Assembly (NCBI GenBank): GCA_038363925.1
Contig: JAQQWL010000003.1
Coordinates: 930,001-994,000, forward strand
Length of the DNA: 64,000 nt
Reading direction: 5' to 3'
DNA from: Apiospora phragmitis
Taxonomy: Eukaryota; Ascomycota; Sordariomycetes; Amphisphaeriales; Apiosporaceae
The position numbers and the translations under genes were made by a program. Position 1 is the stretch's first letter, and every line of letters begins with the position of its first letter. Positions 46,041 through 60,300 of this stretch are shown here, piece after piece. The notes below the pieces were generated by a model, which was not told where the DNA came from, did not search any database, and was given only the letters and a program-made list of their open reading frames with translations.

Positions 46041-47629
46041 TCAAGCCACTCCAGATAGCCCATTCAAGTTGATTCTGCCGGTACCATCTTCGAAAGACGT
46101 CTCCAAACTTCCACTGGTCGACAAATCTAACATCTCCGATGCCCTTTTCTCAACCAGTGAGATTACCTCGGACTTGTAATGGACATCCGAGTGATTCCTC
46201 GTCGGCCGTGAATGTCTCATCTCCCGGTCGCACCTAGACTTTTGAAAAACAGTCATCATTCCCCACACGAAGAATGTCACTAGCATAAGAGGTCCAGTGA
46301 TAGTAATGTAGAGAAGCGCACTCTTACCCACCTTGTCCGCTGCTGAGCTTCCGTCCGCAGTGACCCAGTCAAATAGCGGAGTGCTAAAAAGGGAGGCAAC
46401 AAATGTCGGCGGAATGAATAGTGTTGCCACGAGGGTTAGGGCCTTTATACTGGTCGAGTCCTTGTGGGCAAGGTTGGCGAGGCGGTGGGCATCTTTTGCA
46501 ATTCCTTGACTGGCCAGAGAGTCATTCTCAGTGACAAGGTGCAATAACTAAGTATATAAATTTAGCGTATATCCCTATATTATAGGAGTATGCACATTTA
46601 AACATATTAGACAAGTGCTGCGTCGATATCTCAAAGATTGAAGGTCAGCGTACACTAATGCTTACTTACCGCATCTCTTTGTATTTGAGCTCGACGTGTG
46701 AAGAACTCGGTATCAAGCCTTTGCATAGCTGAGTGCTGCTGTATTGTCTGGATACTCGAGGCAAACTTCATGATCGCTTCTGCGTTCTCTTGTTCGTCCA
46801 TGTCCTCTTGCAGTTTGACAAGCTCACCAGCGGCGAACCTCTTCATCTCGTCCAAGACCCCCAGTCCTCGGCTGAGAACGGCAAGGTTCGACAGACAGCC
46901 GCTCATGTCAGCCAGGAGCCCGATGAGGTCACCAGGTGCCGGTGGTTCATGGCGAGACATGGGATCGTGATGTCCGGTCCGAACCTCTGTCTGTCGCACT
47001 TGGTGTTTGATGTTGTTCAGAGTGCCGTCGGCCTCCCTGCAAAGCAGGATCAAGCACATTAAGCTGGGCACGAGCTCGACATGGGCCAAGGCCTGGAAGA
47101 AGCTGCAAGACACCATGTCCTGGAGGACGTCAATCTTCCGCTGCTGGGCAATGCATATGATGTTGACCATTGCCGAGCGCGTGCAGCGCGACCAAGTAAT
47201 GCCCATATGTGGGTGGTTGCAGATATGGTAAGACCGGCTTCCGTTCGAGGGCTCGATGATGGATGAAGCACCGGCGAACGTGGGTCGGAACCTCGCTTGG
47301 GCTAGCTGCTGCTGAAATGAGCCCGTGACCATCTCCAAAACCCCGTGGCCTACATCGTTGACACCCGTGGTTCTATCGTGCGGGATCCAGACTATGCAGA
47401 GCGTGCATTTTTCATCGCCAGGGGATCGTTTCGTACCCTGCAAACCACCTGCTGTTTCAAGCCAATTGGGAAGATCTCCGTTCCTGAGTCTACGATGAAC
47501 TGTCCTAATGGAACAGTCTTGGCATCCTGAACGAATGACTTCTGTCACAGTTATAAAAGGATTGTCGCAAGATAAGAACTGCCCCCAGAGAGACTGCCTT
47601 GTCGCAAAGTATTCGTCAATGGTGGTCAT
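46041..47629 (-). CDS. CorA-like two-TM membrane protein
   Basis: Two exons, 47629-46670 and 46547-46041, give 488 aa; the 122-nt intron has donor GTAAGT, acceptor CTTAG, phase 0. The soluble part includes FATRQSLWGQFLSC, SGCQDCSIRTVHRRLRNGDL, CTLCIVWIPHDR, YHICNHPHMGITWSR and VRTGHHDPMSRHE. A helical stalk follows (LDTEFFTRRAQIQRDA). The end has the CorA-like arrangement: DSTSIKALTLVATLFIPPTF, FVASLFSTPLF, then a second TM ALLYITITGPLMLVTFFVWG. It belongs to a fungal family with a CorA-type C-terminus; the GMN selectivity motif of true Mg2+ channels is not seen, so magnesium transport is doubtful. The only clearly undamaged long gene of island 2. Confidence 0.85.
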
Positions 47630-50600
47630 AGAAGCTGCTTTGGACAGTTAAAGCACATCTGATGAAAGGGAAAAGGTCAAATATACTACTAAAAACTAGA
47701 GTTCTCAAAATGTAAGGGGATTATTTACCCGAAAATGATTAGTTGCGGAAAGCAGTAACCGGACGATTGTGCATGGGGGCATGAGAAAATGTTAGCATGT
47801 TATCACCAGTTATAAATATACCAGATCGTCCGCATCGCATTTTTAGGCCCCTCAAATAAATGATGAAGATCAACGTCATTAGAATAATCTACTTGGGCGA
47901 GGCTCCAGGCACTTCTTCAAAGCAAACGAGCATGGCTGCAACCACCCCCAACTGTCTACGTCAGCCCATACCAATCGGGCTAATTCAGGTCACGAATCAG
48001 CTGCGATCACACCCGTCCCTAATCTAGATATGTATACGCGATAGGCCCGTTTGAATGGCATATTTTGCGCCACCCCTTTGCAATTACGTCGCCGGCCTCG
48101 CCAAGTCCTGCCACTGCTCGCACAGCAGATTCAAGTTTCGGTGAGTTAAGTCTCAGTTGAATGGGTGTAGTAGCGCCTTGACTTTAGATCTACTGCGGCC
48201 CTGCCGCTAGCACAAGGTCTCGTGCATAAAAGGGGGGGGCGGAGGGGGGGGGGGAACAAATGTTTCCCGTCATTTACTAGTCCACCCTGGTCACTAACTT
48301 CCAGGGGTCCCGTGCCCCTATCAGCAAAGAGGCATCCGAGACAACAGTTGGGAATGGAAACGGTCAGCGCTCGAACGATAGACCTGAATCTCCCGTTCCA
48401 GACAATCCGGCATGCGCCGAACTCAAGTATATCAATCTTTACCAGGAAAAGTGCCCCTTGGGTAGGAAGACAGCGCCCATCTTGCGTACGGCCCATTCGA
48501 ACGAGCAATACACAAATCTCAGATGGAGGGGGCATTGGCAGTAACTCAAGTCTCCTAATTCTGCGGAGCATTATGGATGGGATTGCACAGATTGAGATAA
48601 CACATAGAGATGAAGCGCAACACTCCAGTGCCGGTTACCCCTGGAGTGGGCAAGACGGTAACCTCGTGTAAGAAGAAACGTTACTCCCTGGTCATTTTTT
48701 AACCATGATGCTGGGACGTCCACTGGAACACCCTCACTGCAGAGGAATGCTAACTTACGACCTTAAATTATCCGCTATTGTGCCAGGAACGCTTTGAATG
48801 AGTGTTTAATAGGTACTTGCCAACTATAATATTAATTTGAGGTATAAACGTGCAAATAATACTGTGACTAGGATTCCTTGCCTAGCCGCTAAGTATGTTG
48901 TTTGATCTGTTCGAGCTTCCGGCTCATTTGTTTGTTTGTTTGCGACGTTATACGTCTCCCCTAATCAAAAAACACGGTAATTAGGCCTGCATAAATATGG
49001 AGGGGCATTCCCCACATGCATGACTTATATTCCACCTTTCCAAATTTCGCTAACAATAGCAGAATTCTCCGCAGATTATTATCAATCATCTCTTTATGCT
49101 GTATTCATCAGTTCAGTTCGTCGCAGAAATGCCAAAGAACCGTGTTGCTGTCGCAGACCTCAAGCTTATGGAGCTATGCATCATAGACAGGGCCGAGGCT
49201 GAAGGTACACTGTTATTGAGCCCTATTCCAGTCCCTGTGCGAACACTACGAAAGTACTGACCACAAATGACAACATAGGGGAGTCTTATAAAACCTTCCG
49301 TGTCCCTCGACTGAAGCGACATATTAACATAAACCTCTTGAATAAGACCGGGGAAGCAAGGGGTTCATTGCTCGAGTAAACATATCTCATTTAGGGTCGG
49401 GATACAACTTCCATCGCTTACTTCGTCGGCAGCAGCTGTACGTTTACACCGGCTGAAGATGGGAAATTGCGCAGGGAAAGGGGTTGGACTGGATTAAACC
49501 ACTCGACCTACGTCATTGGATATAATGCCTTTATCATACGATTCTAGCTTTTCACTAATCTTCAGCGGTGCATAATAGATGATTTAGGGAGATAATTACC
49601 AGACATGTTAGCTTTGATTTGCCCTTGCTATACCCAATCGGAAGCCAATGATAGGTCTCACTGAACAGATGCTGGTTTGGAATGGAACTAGCTGGGTCTT
49701 CATCCAGCATTCAAGAGCAGGCTCTTTCAACCAATGAATTTGTTGGCCACTGGCCACAGGATAAAGAGCTACATGTAGTTGAGGCTGTTCCCAAGACTTT
49801 TAATTAATAGACATGCGAGCACACCTGTTAGGGTCAGGAAATGACTGGTTGCTAGGCTGCATGTCCTCTCTTTTCATTGGCAGCCTCTTTGTGAATACCT
49901 GGGGTGGGGTAGTGCGCTTCCGCAGGCGGTACTTCCACGGGACTTCTTTCGCCGCTCGGACAGCACCATACTTGAGAATGCTCCTCTGAACCGAGTTGGA
50001 GGGTACCGGTCCGCCGTGACGAATCCACTGTCCCCAAGGTAAACGTACGAGGGCAGGCATGATACGGGCGTGAGAGTTTTGATGTCGGTTCTGGCCAAGC
50101 AGCGAACGGAAGCTCGCAATCCGTCCCGACATCGGGACGGGGGGTAAATGGGATGGTCTGAGGAGCGAGCCAGACTGTATTGATGGGAGCGAGAGCCCCG
50201 CTTGTTCGTGAAAACTGCGTGAACAGGGTCCCCATTATCCCGCCGATATCTCCAGAAACCTTCAATTGAAGAAGATGATGACGACAAAACGTTGAACCCT
50301 GGGACTACTAGTTGAAATGGAGAATTGGGAGGAAATGCCCGCAAGACCGAGACGATCGAGGTAAAGCTTTGGTCAGATGAGTGGATGGGATTTACATGTT
50401 TTTGTTTCTGTAATCGAGACCGGGAGGAAAAATTGAATCACGGATGCCAACATCTCGCCCGACCTTGTGACTTTGCAGAGTACCAGGGGGTCATGGATCC
50501 TGACTGGACAACATATGCAAGTTCTAATTGCATACAAGGGTAATTGCAGCGGTGTGGCCGGTATTGGGTATGGCCCCGAGCGGTCGGGTGCGTTCGGCCA

Positions 50601-50817
50601 TCTTTTGGGGTGTTGGTTCGTATTATGCAGCGGTCGATGTCACACCCCAGATGCCTACTTATCACTGCGTTAGAATGGCCCTAACATGCCCTTGTATTGT
50701 GCCTAAACCAGGACCTTTTCGTTATCGTCCCTGTCATACTCACCGGTGTTAATTGCCGCAGTGGTAGCTATTAGTAAATCTTTATTCATTATCCTATCTA
50801 CTATATAACGTACCCCA
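47630..50817. other. Intergenic, no confident gene
   Basis: Overlapping minus-strand frames at 49800-50344 and plus-strand frames at 48222-48671 and 50325-50752 encode nothing recognisable. A G-rich tract is listed separately. The RIP-degraded block starts abruptly at a transposon end (50818). Confidence 0.4.
48232..48254 (+). repeat. G-rich homopolymer tract (G8-C-GG-A-G11)
   Basis: Two long G runs separated by CGGA. It could form a G-quadruplex on the plus strand and is prone to length error in sequencing. Confidence 0.8.
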
Positions 50818-51422
50818 CAAGCGAGCTGCGTATATAAGCGAGCTGCGCACTTTTTATTATTAAGCCTTATAAATTATAAATTAATTCGATTATAACGTTT
50901 AAAACTAATTAAATATATTAATAATTATTATTTTTAAAGGTTTTTATATTATTTTAATAAGTACGCGTATTATACCCGGGCTCTCCGTAGATTTTATAGC
51001 GTTATAAGCGTGTTTTAAACGTTGTTATATAATTACTCCTTCGACGCGATTCGTTTTATAACTATTTATTAACGTTTTTTTAAAACTATAAATCTTTTCT
51101 AGCTTATATAGGAAATGATCCTTTATCTTATAGCCGTTTTTTTTTCGTACGGCGGCGCTAGCTAAGTATCTTATTTATTTTTCGAAATATTACGTTCTTA
51201 CTTTTTAAAAAAGTAACTCGCTATATAACCTACGTTATAACCTTTACGATCAAGTTAAAACTAATTAAAATAAACGTTAAAAAGTTATTTTAATATCGTA
51301 TAATACGGTTTTGAACGTATTCAGTTTAAGACTAAGCTTTAATCGAGTTGTTTAAAGTTTTTAATTTTTAAGGGATAAGCTAAAAAATGTCCCTAGAGGT
51401 ATTAAAATGCGTAGCTTTATAT
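50818..51422 (-). mobile_element. pogo-like transposon fragment, 3' end, interrupted by an LTR
   Basis: Begins with the terminal repeat ACGTACCCCACAAGCGAG, preceded by TA, and matches the right third of the 35499-37360 element in reverse, including the stretch near the GTATAATAC...CCCGGGCTCTCC strings. It stops at 51422, inside sequence that is continuous in the complete copy (36730-36760), where a Gypsy LTR starts. The rest would lie beyond the window. Confidence 0.85.
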
Positions 51423-52026
51423 TGTAACGAACGCTATCAGGGGTCTAATAGAAACCGTGGTAGAACGTACGGGGGTTTATGTTGGCAATACGAGAGAGTA
51501 TCTAGACGTGTAACAGGTAGGCACCTATTGACATAATAAATAATAACCGTGACTTAATCGTAACTAAATATAGAACTTGAAGGTATTCATAATAGAGTTG
51601 TTAAGGTAATATGCTTTACTAATAGGTTAAGATTAGTACTTAAATTAATTATTAAAGTAAAGAGTATTTATATAAAATATATAGGAAACGTTCGTCGTTA
51701 TATATTTAATCCCTCCTTTATTAATCGTTACTATTTAGCGATCCTTTCTAATTACGCTCCGTAATACTTAATAATCTCGCCTAAGCGCTTCGTCGTATCA
51801 CGTAATCTTATATTATCACTTATTTCGCCCAGGCGTATTCTTCCCATCGTCGTGCGTAGTGGTATTAATATTATCGTTACGCGTTAATAAAAGATAAGTG
51901 GGTTCATATTATTATAGCTAGCGGTGCGATCTATAGTTATAATATCGTAGCCTAGTCAGGGTATTATAATTCCGTGCCGTCTTATTTATAGGGATTTTAG
52001 CCGCATAATTAAGTCGGGTTATAATA
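51423..52026 (-). repeat. 3' LTR of Gypsy copy II
   Basis: Starts TGTAACGAACGCTATCAGGG and ends GGGTTATAATA, i.e. TG...CA in the reverse sense with a TA-mutated end. 604 bp. The five bases before it are TATAT. Its right-hand neighbour should be TATAT outside the window if the insertion is intact. Confidence 0.8.
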
Positions 52027-54356
52027 TTATCCCCCCTCTTTTAACTACTTTATCCTTAAAGTGTTAACTTTATAAGTATCCTTAATCGCCCGTAATATTA
52101 AGTCGTAATAGGTTTTCTTTTTTCTTATTTACTTTTATTATAATATATACTCATTATAAATAATCGTGTCGAAAAATCTCGCACCAAGCCTATCCGTTTT
52201 TTTACCGTTCGTTGTACAAACCTTATCGAGGCTTTCTCCAAGTTCGGTTTCGAAGTTATACCTTATAGTCGCTATTTCGCAAAAAAGTAGTCTTATATAA
52301 TAATAAAAGGCGTTAATAAGTATAAAGAATATACTCGCGCCGGTTATATATATAATAATACTAGGGTTCTGTTGTCTTCCTTACGGCGTATACAGGATAA
52401 GCACGACCGCTTATGCCGGGAAGAGTCCGCCGCGGAGGCCCATTTCCTAGAACTTCAACGCCAGACCAACGAGGCCGTCGCCCGTCTTATTCGTCTTCGT
52501 AAGTAAAAGGAGATAGCTCGCACCCAGGGCGTTAAACTAATATAACGTGGTCTTCGTTCCTTAAACGAGCTAAAAGAGTAAAAGCGTTAGGAGTCTAAGG
52601 CCGTTATAGCCGTCTAGGCTTAAAGGGGCTTCGGTATTATTAATTAAAACGCGACTAATTTCTCCTTTAAACCGATACCGGAGGTCGCTATTTAAACGTC
52701 CGCAGTTCCTTAACGGTATTCGCCAGGTATTTCTTAAGTTCCCGGGTATTATCTTTTAATAAGTAACCTTTCCACTAGACGAGGTATTAAAACCCTCGTC
52801 CTTTCTTTTTTTTATCGATAATCTTATCGACTTCGTACTCGTACTAATCTATTTCGACCTCTAGTTATATATCGATTAGGGTTTTCTCGGCCGCTAGCTC
52901 GAGTAATAAAATATAAAATATAGGGTGTATCCGTATTATTTTAAGTAGCGATAATCGGTAATTAGTTTTTAAAATAACTTCTTTAATTTCGAATAGTTTA
53001 ATTTTTTTAAAGTCGAGTTTTATACTAGGTCGCTTTATTTTAATATTTCGTTAAAAAAAGTAAACTTTTTTTCCCTCTTTTAAAGGTTAATCCTTTTAAT
53101 TTTGTTTTATCGGCGTATTTCTTTATTCGTTCTTAAAGAAAAATAAGGTCTTATTATAAAATAGTTTATAGTTTTTTTAGTTTCTCGACTTATATAGTCG
53201 CGATTAGTACTAGCTCTCCTTTTAAGGGTTGTTTAATAATCTCCGGATCGTATCCGTAATTTGTTCGAAATAGTGAAATACGCGTGGTTTCGTTATTTAC
53301 GTTATTATACGCGAATTATATTATAAATAATAACGTTATTTAATTATTTTATTCGTAATTAACGTAATATTGTAGGTATTATTTTAAAGTTTAATTTATT
53401 TACTCGGTTTATCCGTCCGTTTAAAGGTAGTAAGCCGTAAATAGTTTATACTTTATACCTAGTTACGTTATAAGTAATTTTTAGAACTTAGTAGTAAACA
53501 GCTTATTTCGATCGGAAATAATCGTTTCCGGCAACCCGTATTAATTAACGATAGTTTTAAAGAACGTGTATACAAAGTCGTTAATATCGCTAAACTTTTT
53601 ATACGGGAGGAGTAGGTATACTTCGTAAATTTATTCGTAATTATTAATATATTATCGTATTCGACCTTAATTAATAATTTTATTAATAAGGGTAACTTAA
53701 TAATAAAATTAAATGCGATAGTTTTTTACGCCTTATTTAATAATAATATAAGTTATAATTCCTTATATAATCGGTATTATACGGCTTTAGCCTTATTATA
53801 AAAGTTATATTTATTAATAGTCTTCGCGACCTGATCCTTTAACTTTTTATAATTAAATAGCCGTATAATTCGTTTCTATATTTTAAACACTCTTTAGTAT
53901 CTGTGCGCGGGGTATGCGTAGAATTCCTAAATAAATTCCTATTAGTATTATTTAAGGATAAGGATCTTGCCTTAGTAATATACTAATCTATTTCCTAAAG
54001 CTCCGTACGGTGGTTATAAAGTGGCTATATTTATTTATTTATAATATTCCTTAAAACGCGTAACCTACTTATCGTTATATTAAACGTAGCTAGTTACGTA
54101 TAGGTGTCGTAATAACACGAGGTTATTATCGGTATCCTGCGTAAAAATAGTCCGGGTCTCCGGTGGGACTTTCTCCTAATAATCTGGTCGTCGGCTAAGG
54201 GCGTCGGCCCTTCTATTATCGCTACCCTTACGATAGATAATAACGAAATTAAATTCTAATAAAAACTTAGACTATTATATTTATCGTTTATTTAGCTCTT
54301 TAATAATAATAAACGTAGTTAGGTTCTTATAATCAGTATAAACCTTTATTAGTTTT
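51423..54356 (-). mobile_element. Gypsy copy II, 3' part (LTR to RT), RIP-degraded
   Basis: A minus-strand element with its 3' LTR at 51423-52026 and a well-kept polypurine tract beside it (reverse reading AAAAGAGGGGGGATAA). Moving right are the antisense coiled-coil segment (52370-52640), chromodomain and integrase remnants (integrase core about 53900-53450) and RNase H. At 54356 it is split by a complete plus-strand element and resumes at 62036. It occupies the same orientation as copy I at the left edge. Confidence 0.85.
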
Positions 54357-54945
54357 TATTACGACCTAGCTTAATTATACGGCTTAAACCTATAAAACTA
54401 CTAGTACGGAATTATTATACCCCGATTAAGCTATAATATTATTAATATTAATAAAATTACTAATTATATTAATATAAACTTACTTATACTCCGTAACTAA
54501 CCGCCGCTTAACGCGATACCGCCCCGGGCGATTATAAAACGCGAGAGTATCTTTACGGAGAAAAAATAGAGGTTACGTAACGGATCTCGGGATCGCGCCG
54601 AGATCTCGAGATCCGGATCTCGAGGGATCTCGCGAGATCTACGAGATTTAAAAGAATTAATAAAAAAAGGATTAAATATATAATTACGAACGTTTTTTAT
54701 ATATTTTATATAAATATTTTTTATTTTAATAATTAATTTAAATATTAATTTAATATATTAATAAAATATATTATTTTAATAAATTTATTATATTTTTTAA
54801 TTAAATTTTATAATTAATTAAAATATTATTTATTATATTAAAAGATTAAGTTTTTTATATATTTAAATATTTTTTTATTTAAATTAATATAAACCTTAAT
54901 ATATTTAACGAGGTTTTTTTTAAACCCCGATAGCCGTTCGTTATA
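54357..54945 (+). repeat. 5' LTR of the complete chromovirus
   Basis: Identical length to the 3' LTR. It contains a GATC-rich tract (54591-54650) with a perfect 20-bp palindrome CTCGAGATCCGGATCTCGAG at 54605-54624. Confidence 0.9.
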
Positions 54946-54989
54946 TTTTAATTACTCTTATTTTTACGAATTATTACTTAAACCTTTAA

Positions 54990-56200
54990 ATAATATCTCT
55001 TAAAAAATATATCTACTCTTATTAATAATAACGCCTATTACGGGAAAAGACTAGTCGTTAGACCTAGCGCTACGTAATTACCCCTTTTTATAAATATCGA
55101 TAATAACGATAGCGACGACGAGTAAAAAAAGCTTCGCTAAAAACTTAAAGCCTTGCAGTAAAAAAACGTTAATTATTAAAAACACTACGCTAAGCTTAAA
55201 TAAAAACGTAACTAATTCCTAGCTAAGAACATTTCGGAGCAGACCCCTAATAACGATACCCGCGAGCTTCGCGAGCAAGTCCGATTGCTCTAAGCCGCCG
55301 CTAATATTATTTAAACCCCTGTCGTATTTAAAAAAGGATTAAAAATTAATACCCCTAATACGTTTAATAAAACTAGCGGAAATTTCCGAGGATTTTTAGT
55401 TTAGGTTAAAACTTATTAACGCTTTTATAAAAGAACGTTTACTAACCTAACCTAGCGGGTAGTATACGCCGCTTTCTTTTTAAAAGGTAAGGCATTCGCT
55501 TAGTTTAAACCTTACCTCGACAAACTTATAGAATACGACTAGTAAGTCGAGCTATACCGGAACGAGACTTAAAAGATCTTTAATAGTTACGAAGGATTTA
55601 AAGAAGCTCTCAAGTCACTTTTCTAAGATCCCGACGAGAAACGACAAGCGGAACGGGAACTCGAAACCCTACGATAAAAGGGGTCCGCAGCCAGCTATTC
55701 GATTAAGTTCCGACGTATCATGGCACGCCTCGATAATACGGAGGACACCAAGATCATAATGTATTACCGAGGCCTTAAAAAAGAGGTTAAAAATAAATTA
55801 AGCCGACTTAATACCCCTACTAACTTCCTTAATTATATAGAACTAACTATTAAGATCGATACCCGACTTTATAAACGACGTAAAGAAAAGTAAGAAGGAC
55901 TACGCCGGTAAAACCCCCGAACTCAGACTAATAAAGCTAATATCGAATAGCTAAAACAGCCTCGATAACTAACTAATAAGTTCGGATTTACCGCCTATAA
56001 ATAACATAGCGGACCTATAAACCTTAACGCTACTTAACGAAATAATAAAGGTAAGCGTAAAAAAAATACCACTTGTTATAATTACGAAAAGGACGGGTAT
56101 TTCGCCCGGAATTATAAGAGTCCTAAAAAGACGTTTAAACGAGTCCTCGATAAACGCCACGTTAACGTAATTAGCGTAAAGAACACCTCAGTAATTATTA
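54990..56200 (+). pseudogene. gag of the complete chromovirus (degraded)
   Basis: Homologous to the gag regions at 30.7 and 33.0 kb. Near 56064-56120 a CCHC zinc knuckle is visible as CYNYEKDGYFARNYKSP, with two Cys and the His turned into Tyr, exactly the TGC/CAC to TAC/TAT changes RIP makes. Several stops precede it. No product is possible. Confidence 0.75.
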
Positions 56201-57389
56201 AAAAAAATAGCGCCCGCGATATACCAAAGGTATTACACGGCAGCCTATCCTAAACAGCCTGCTATAACAATAAGTGCTCTACTTATTTAGTAAATAAAGA
56301 AAGAACCGGATAATTCCTTAAAGCCTTAAAAAAAAGAGGCCGCCGAACACGAACCCTCGCTATAATTAAACGAAAACCTATAAAAAACATTACCCTCGTA
56401 CTTTACGAATTAAAGGACGAAACTACCGATTTAAAAGGATACGAACGATTAGTCGGTATACCTATAAGTAAGCTAATACCCGAAATCGCGAAACCCCGAA
56501 GTCTGGAGGAAAACGGATAGCTCGCCATTCCCGGCGTTCTATCCCCCGAATCCCGGAAGTTATAATAAACCCTCATTACCTATAGTTTCGAACAAAGAGT
56601 ACACGGAAACTATTTTATAAAAAACGACCCTCGAATATCCCTTACTTACGAAGCCTATTTCACGCTATTATAAATATTTTATATACACGACGCCTATACC
56701 GAACACCTCGCGAAGAAATTAGAGAACGATTAGTTCCCCCGAAGGATTAGTAGAAAACCTATTACGCGTCCGCACTAGGACTATATAATCAGGAAAGTTA
56801 AAACTACTATCCCTAACCTACTACGAGCGTACTTATTAATATAAAAAGACCCCCGGTGGCCAAAGAAATACTACCTAAAGGAATAATATTAAATAATATA
56901 TAACGAAGACCGATATCTCGATCATATATAGGAAAAGTCCCGAGCCCTCCGATAATTATAAACGTCGCGAGAATAACGACCCGTTATTACAATTAATATT
57001 TACGAGATATACGATCTACGCTTTTAGAAGGACGAAGAACTCCGGAATCGAGTATTCTAAAACACGAATAAGCGACTACTCTAAGTAGCCGATATTATTA
57101 ATAGCCGCGTTAATAACGATAGCGAAGTTATTCTAATTTAATAAAAACGAGTTAATAACCCCGTAAAATTTTAAACGGAATTAAGGTTTATCGAAGAACC
57201 CGAATCCTAGATATGTAAACTAACCATAACAACTAGATCTACTACACCACCCTTGTTTATAAGCGAGCTACGCCATACGAACAGATTCGGCGCTACTAAG
57301 GATTAATTGAAAAACGAGTCAGGTTTTAACAGTAGTCGGGGAATAATCGCCGCCGAATATAAAGGGACGATATTAGGCGGGACAAAACA

Positions 57390-60300
57390 AGTCCCTATAT
57401 ATTATAACGGATAAACGAGACATCTATAAGTATATCGTACTGTTAATAAACGTTAAAGGAGTTACCATTAGAGCGCTACTCGATAGCGGAGCGTAAGGAA
57501 ATTATATCTCACCAAGAATCGTTAACAGCCTAAAATTAAATTAATAAAAAAAAGACGCCCTATACCGACTTAGGACCGTCGATAAAAGACTTATAACTTA
57601 CGAAAATAGAGAAGTATAAAGGGAAGTCGCGAACCTTTCGGTTAATATTAAAGGACGTTATAAACGAATTACGTGTAATATTACGGAAGTATTAGGATAC
57701 GATATAATACTAAAGATACCCTAGTTACGAATAAATAATCCTAAAATTAATTAAAAAATAGGCTAACTTTAATAAGATATACTAAGAAAAGGTTTAACCG
57801 CTGGGCAGCGTTCTAAAAAAGGACCCCTAAATAAATTTAAGGTCCTTCGGGTATATATTATTACTAAAGAACTTAAGCCGAGCGTTACAACGACCGTACT
57901 AAAGGAGTACCGGTAGTTTAAAAACCTTTTTAATAAGAAACTAAAAACGGGTTTACCGCCTTATATACGGTAAGATCACGAGATACCCCTTAAAAAAGGG
58001 AAGGAACCACAGTTCATACCGATATACAAGCTTAATCAGGAACACAAGGAGGTCCTAAAAAAATACATTAAAGAAAATCTCGAAAAAAGAGTTATACGAC
58101 CATCTACCTCGCCAGCAAGATACCCCATTCTCTTCGTTCCCCAGAAAAGTAAAAACGGGAAAAAGAAGTAGCGATTATGCGTTAACTACCGGAAGCTCAA
58201 CGAAATCACTATTAAAAACCGATATCCACTTCCCTTAATTAACGACTTACGCAATAAATTATATAAGGTAGTTATCTTCACCGCGCTCAACTTACCTAAC
58301 GCATACAACCTAATCCGCATTAAAGAAGGAAAAGAGTAAAAAACGGCGTTTCGAAGCAAGTACAGGCATTTCGAGTACCAAGCCATACCTTTTAAACTCT
58401 GCAATACACCCGCCACTTTCCAAAGCATAATCGACCACACCCTACGGGAATACCTCGACAAGTTCGTAATAATTTACCTAAATAATATCCTAATTTACTC
58501 CGAAAACGAGGAACAATATAAAGAGCACGTTAAGCTAATACTTCAAAAGCTACAAGACGCTAAACTCCTAATTAACCTAAAGAAAAACGAGTTCTATAAG
58601 AAATCGGTCACCTTCGTAAATACGTGGTATCCCCGGGAGAGATCCGGATAAAACCCTCCAAAGTATTAGTAGTACGAAAATAGCTTAGGCCTATAAACGC
58701 TATAAAAGTCAGATCCTTTTTAAAACTAGCTAACTATTACCGGATCTTTATCCCCGGATTTAATAGGATAGCGACACCTCTTACGCACTTGACACGGAAG
58801 GATATATTATTTTAATAAATAGACGAGGAAAAATCGGCCTTCTAAGCCGTTAAGGATAAGATCCTTAACGAACTAGTACTTCGCGTAATAAATCCTAACA
58901 AACCTTTTAAAATCGAGACCGACGCATTAAACTATGTGATCGGAGGCTAACTAAGCTAACGAAATAATAACGGAAAATCGTACCCCGTCGCATTCTTTTT
59001 AAAAAAACTAAATAAACTAGAGCTTAATTATTAAATATACGATAAGGAGCTAATAACTATTATTAAAGCCTTTAAAAAATAGAAACACTACCTTAGCGGA
59101 ACAATAAAACCAGTAAAAGTCTATACCGACTATAAGAACCTAACTACGTTCACTACTACGAAAAAACTAAATAAATAATAAATACGATAGTTTAAGTTAT
59201 TTATCGCAAGGGTAGCGATAACGGCAAGGCCGACGCCCTTAACTAACGACTAAACTATTAAAAAAAAGTCCCGCTAAAAACCCGAACTATCCTTATATAA
59301 AATAACGACGGCAACCTCGTGCCATCACGATACTTATACATAACTAACCATGTTTAATATAACGACAAGTAAGTTACGCGCTTTAAAAAATGTTATAAAT
59401 AAATAGATATAGCCACCCTACAACCACCGTATAGAGTCTCGAGGGATAGATTAGTATACTATTAAGGCAAGGTCTTTATCCCCGAACAATACTAACAGGA
59501 ATTTATCTAAAAATTCTATACACACCCCGCGCACGGACACTAGGGAGTATTCAAAACATAGAAACGAATTACACGGCTATTTAATTACGAGAGGTTAAGA
59601 GACCAGGTCGCGAAAACTATTAATAAATATAACCTTTATAATAAAGCTAAGGCCGCACGATACCGACCGTATAAAGAATTACAACCTATACCATTACTAA
59701 ATAAGGCGTAAAAAACTATTATATTTAACTTTATTATTAAACTACCCCTATCGACGAAACTATTAATAAAGGTCGAATATAATAATATACTAATAATTAC
59801 GAATAAGTTCACAAAGTATACCTACTTCTTCCGTATAAAAAGTTTAGCGATACTAGCAACCTTACGTACACGTTCCTTAAAACTATTATTAATTAATACG
59901 GGCTGCTAAAAACGATTATTTTCGATCGAAATAAGCTATTTACCGCCAAGTTCTAAAAATCATTTATAACGTAACTAAGCGTAAAGCATAAACTATTTAC
60001 GGCCTACTACCCCCAAATAAACGAACAAACCGAGTAAATAAACTAAACCTTAAAATAATACCTACAATATTATATTAACTATAAATAAAATAACTAAGTA
60101 ACATTACTACCTACGGCGCAATTTATATATAATAGCGTAAATAACGAAACTACGCGTATTTTACTATTTCGAACAAACTACGAATATAATCCGGAGATCG
60201 CTAAATAACCCCTAAAAAAAGAGCTAACACCAGTCGCGACCATATAAATCGAGAAACTAAAAAAACTATAAACTACTCTATAATAAAACCTTACCTTTCT

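Noticed and set aside
46041..47629. Magnesium channel (CorA/Mrs2) function
   Set aside because: Two C-terminal TMs fit, but the GMN signature is not visible; only CorA-like is supportable.
49800..50344. Three overlapping minus-strand frames of 110-156 codons
   Set aside because: No family resemblance and all three frames open together; no basis to choose one.
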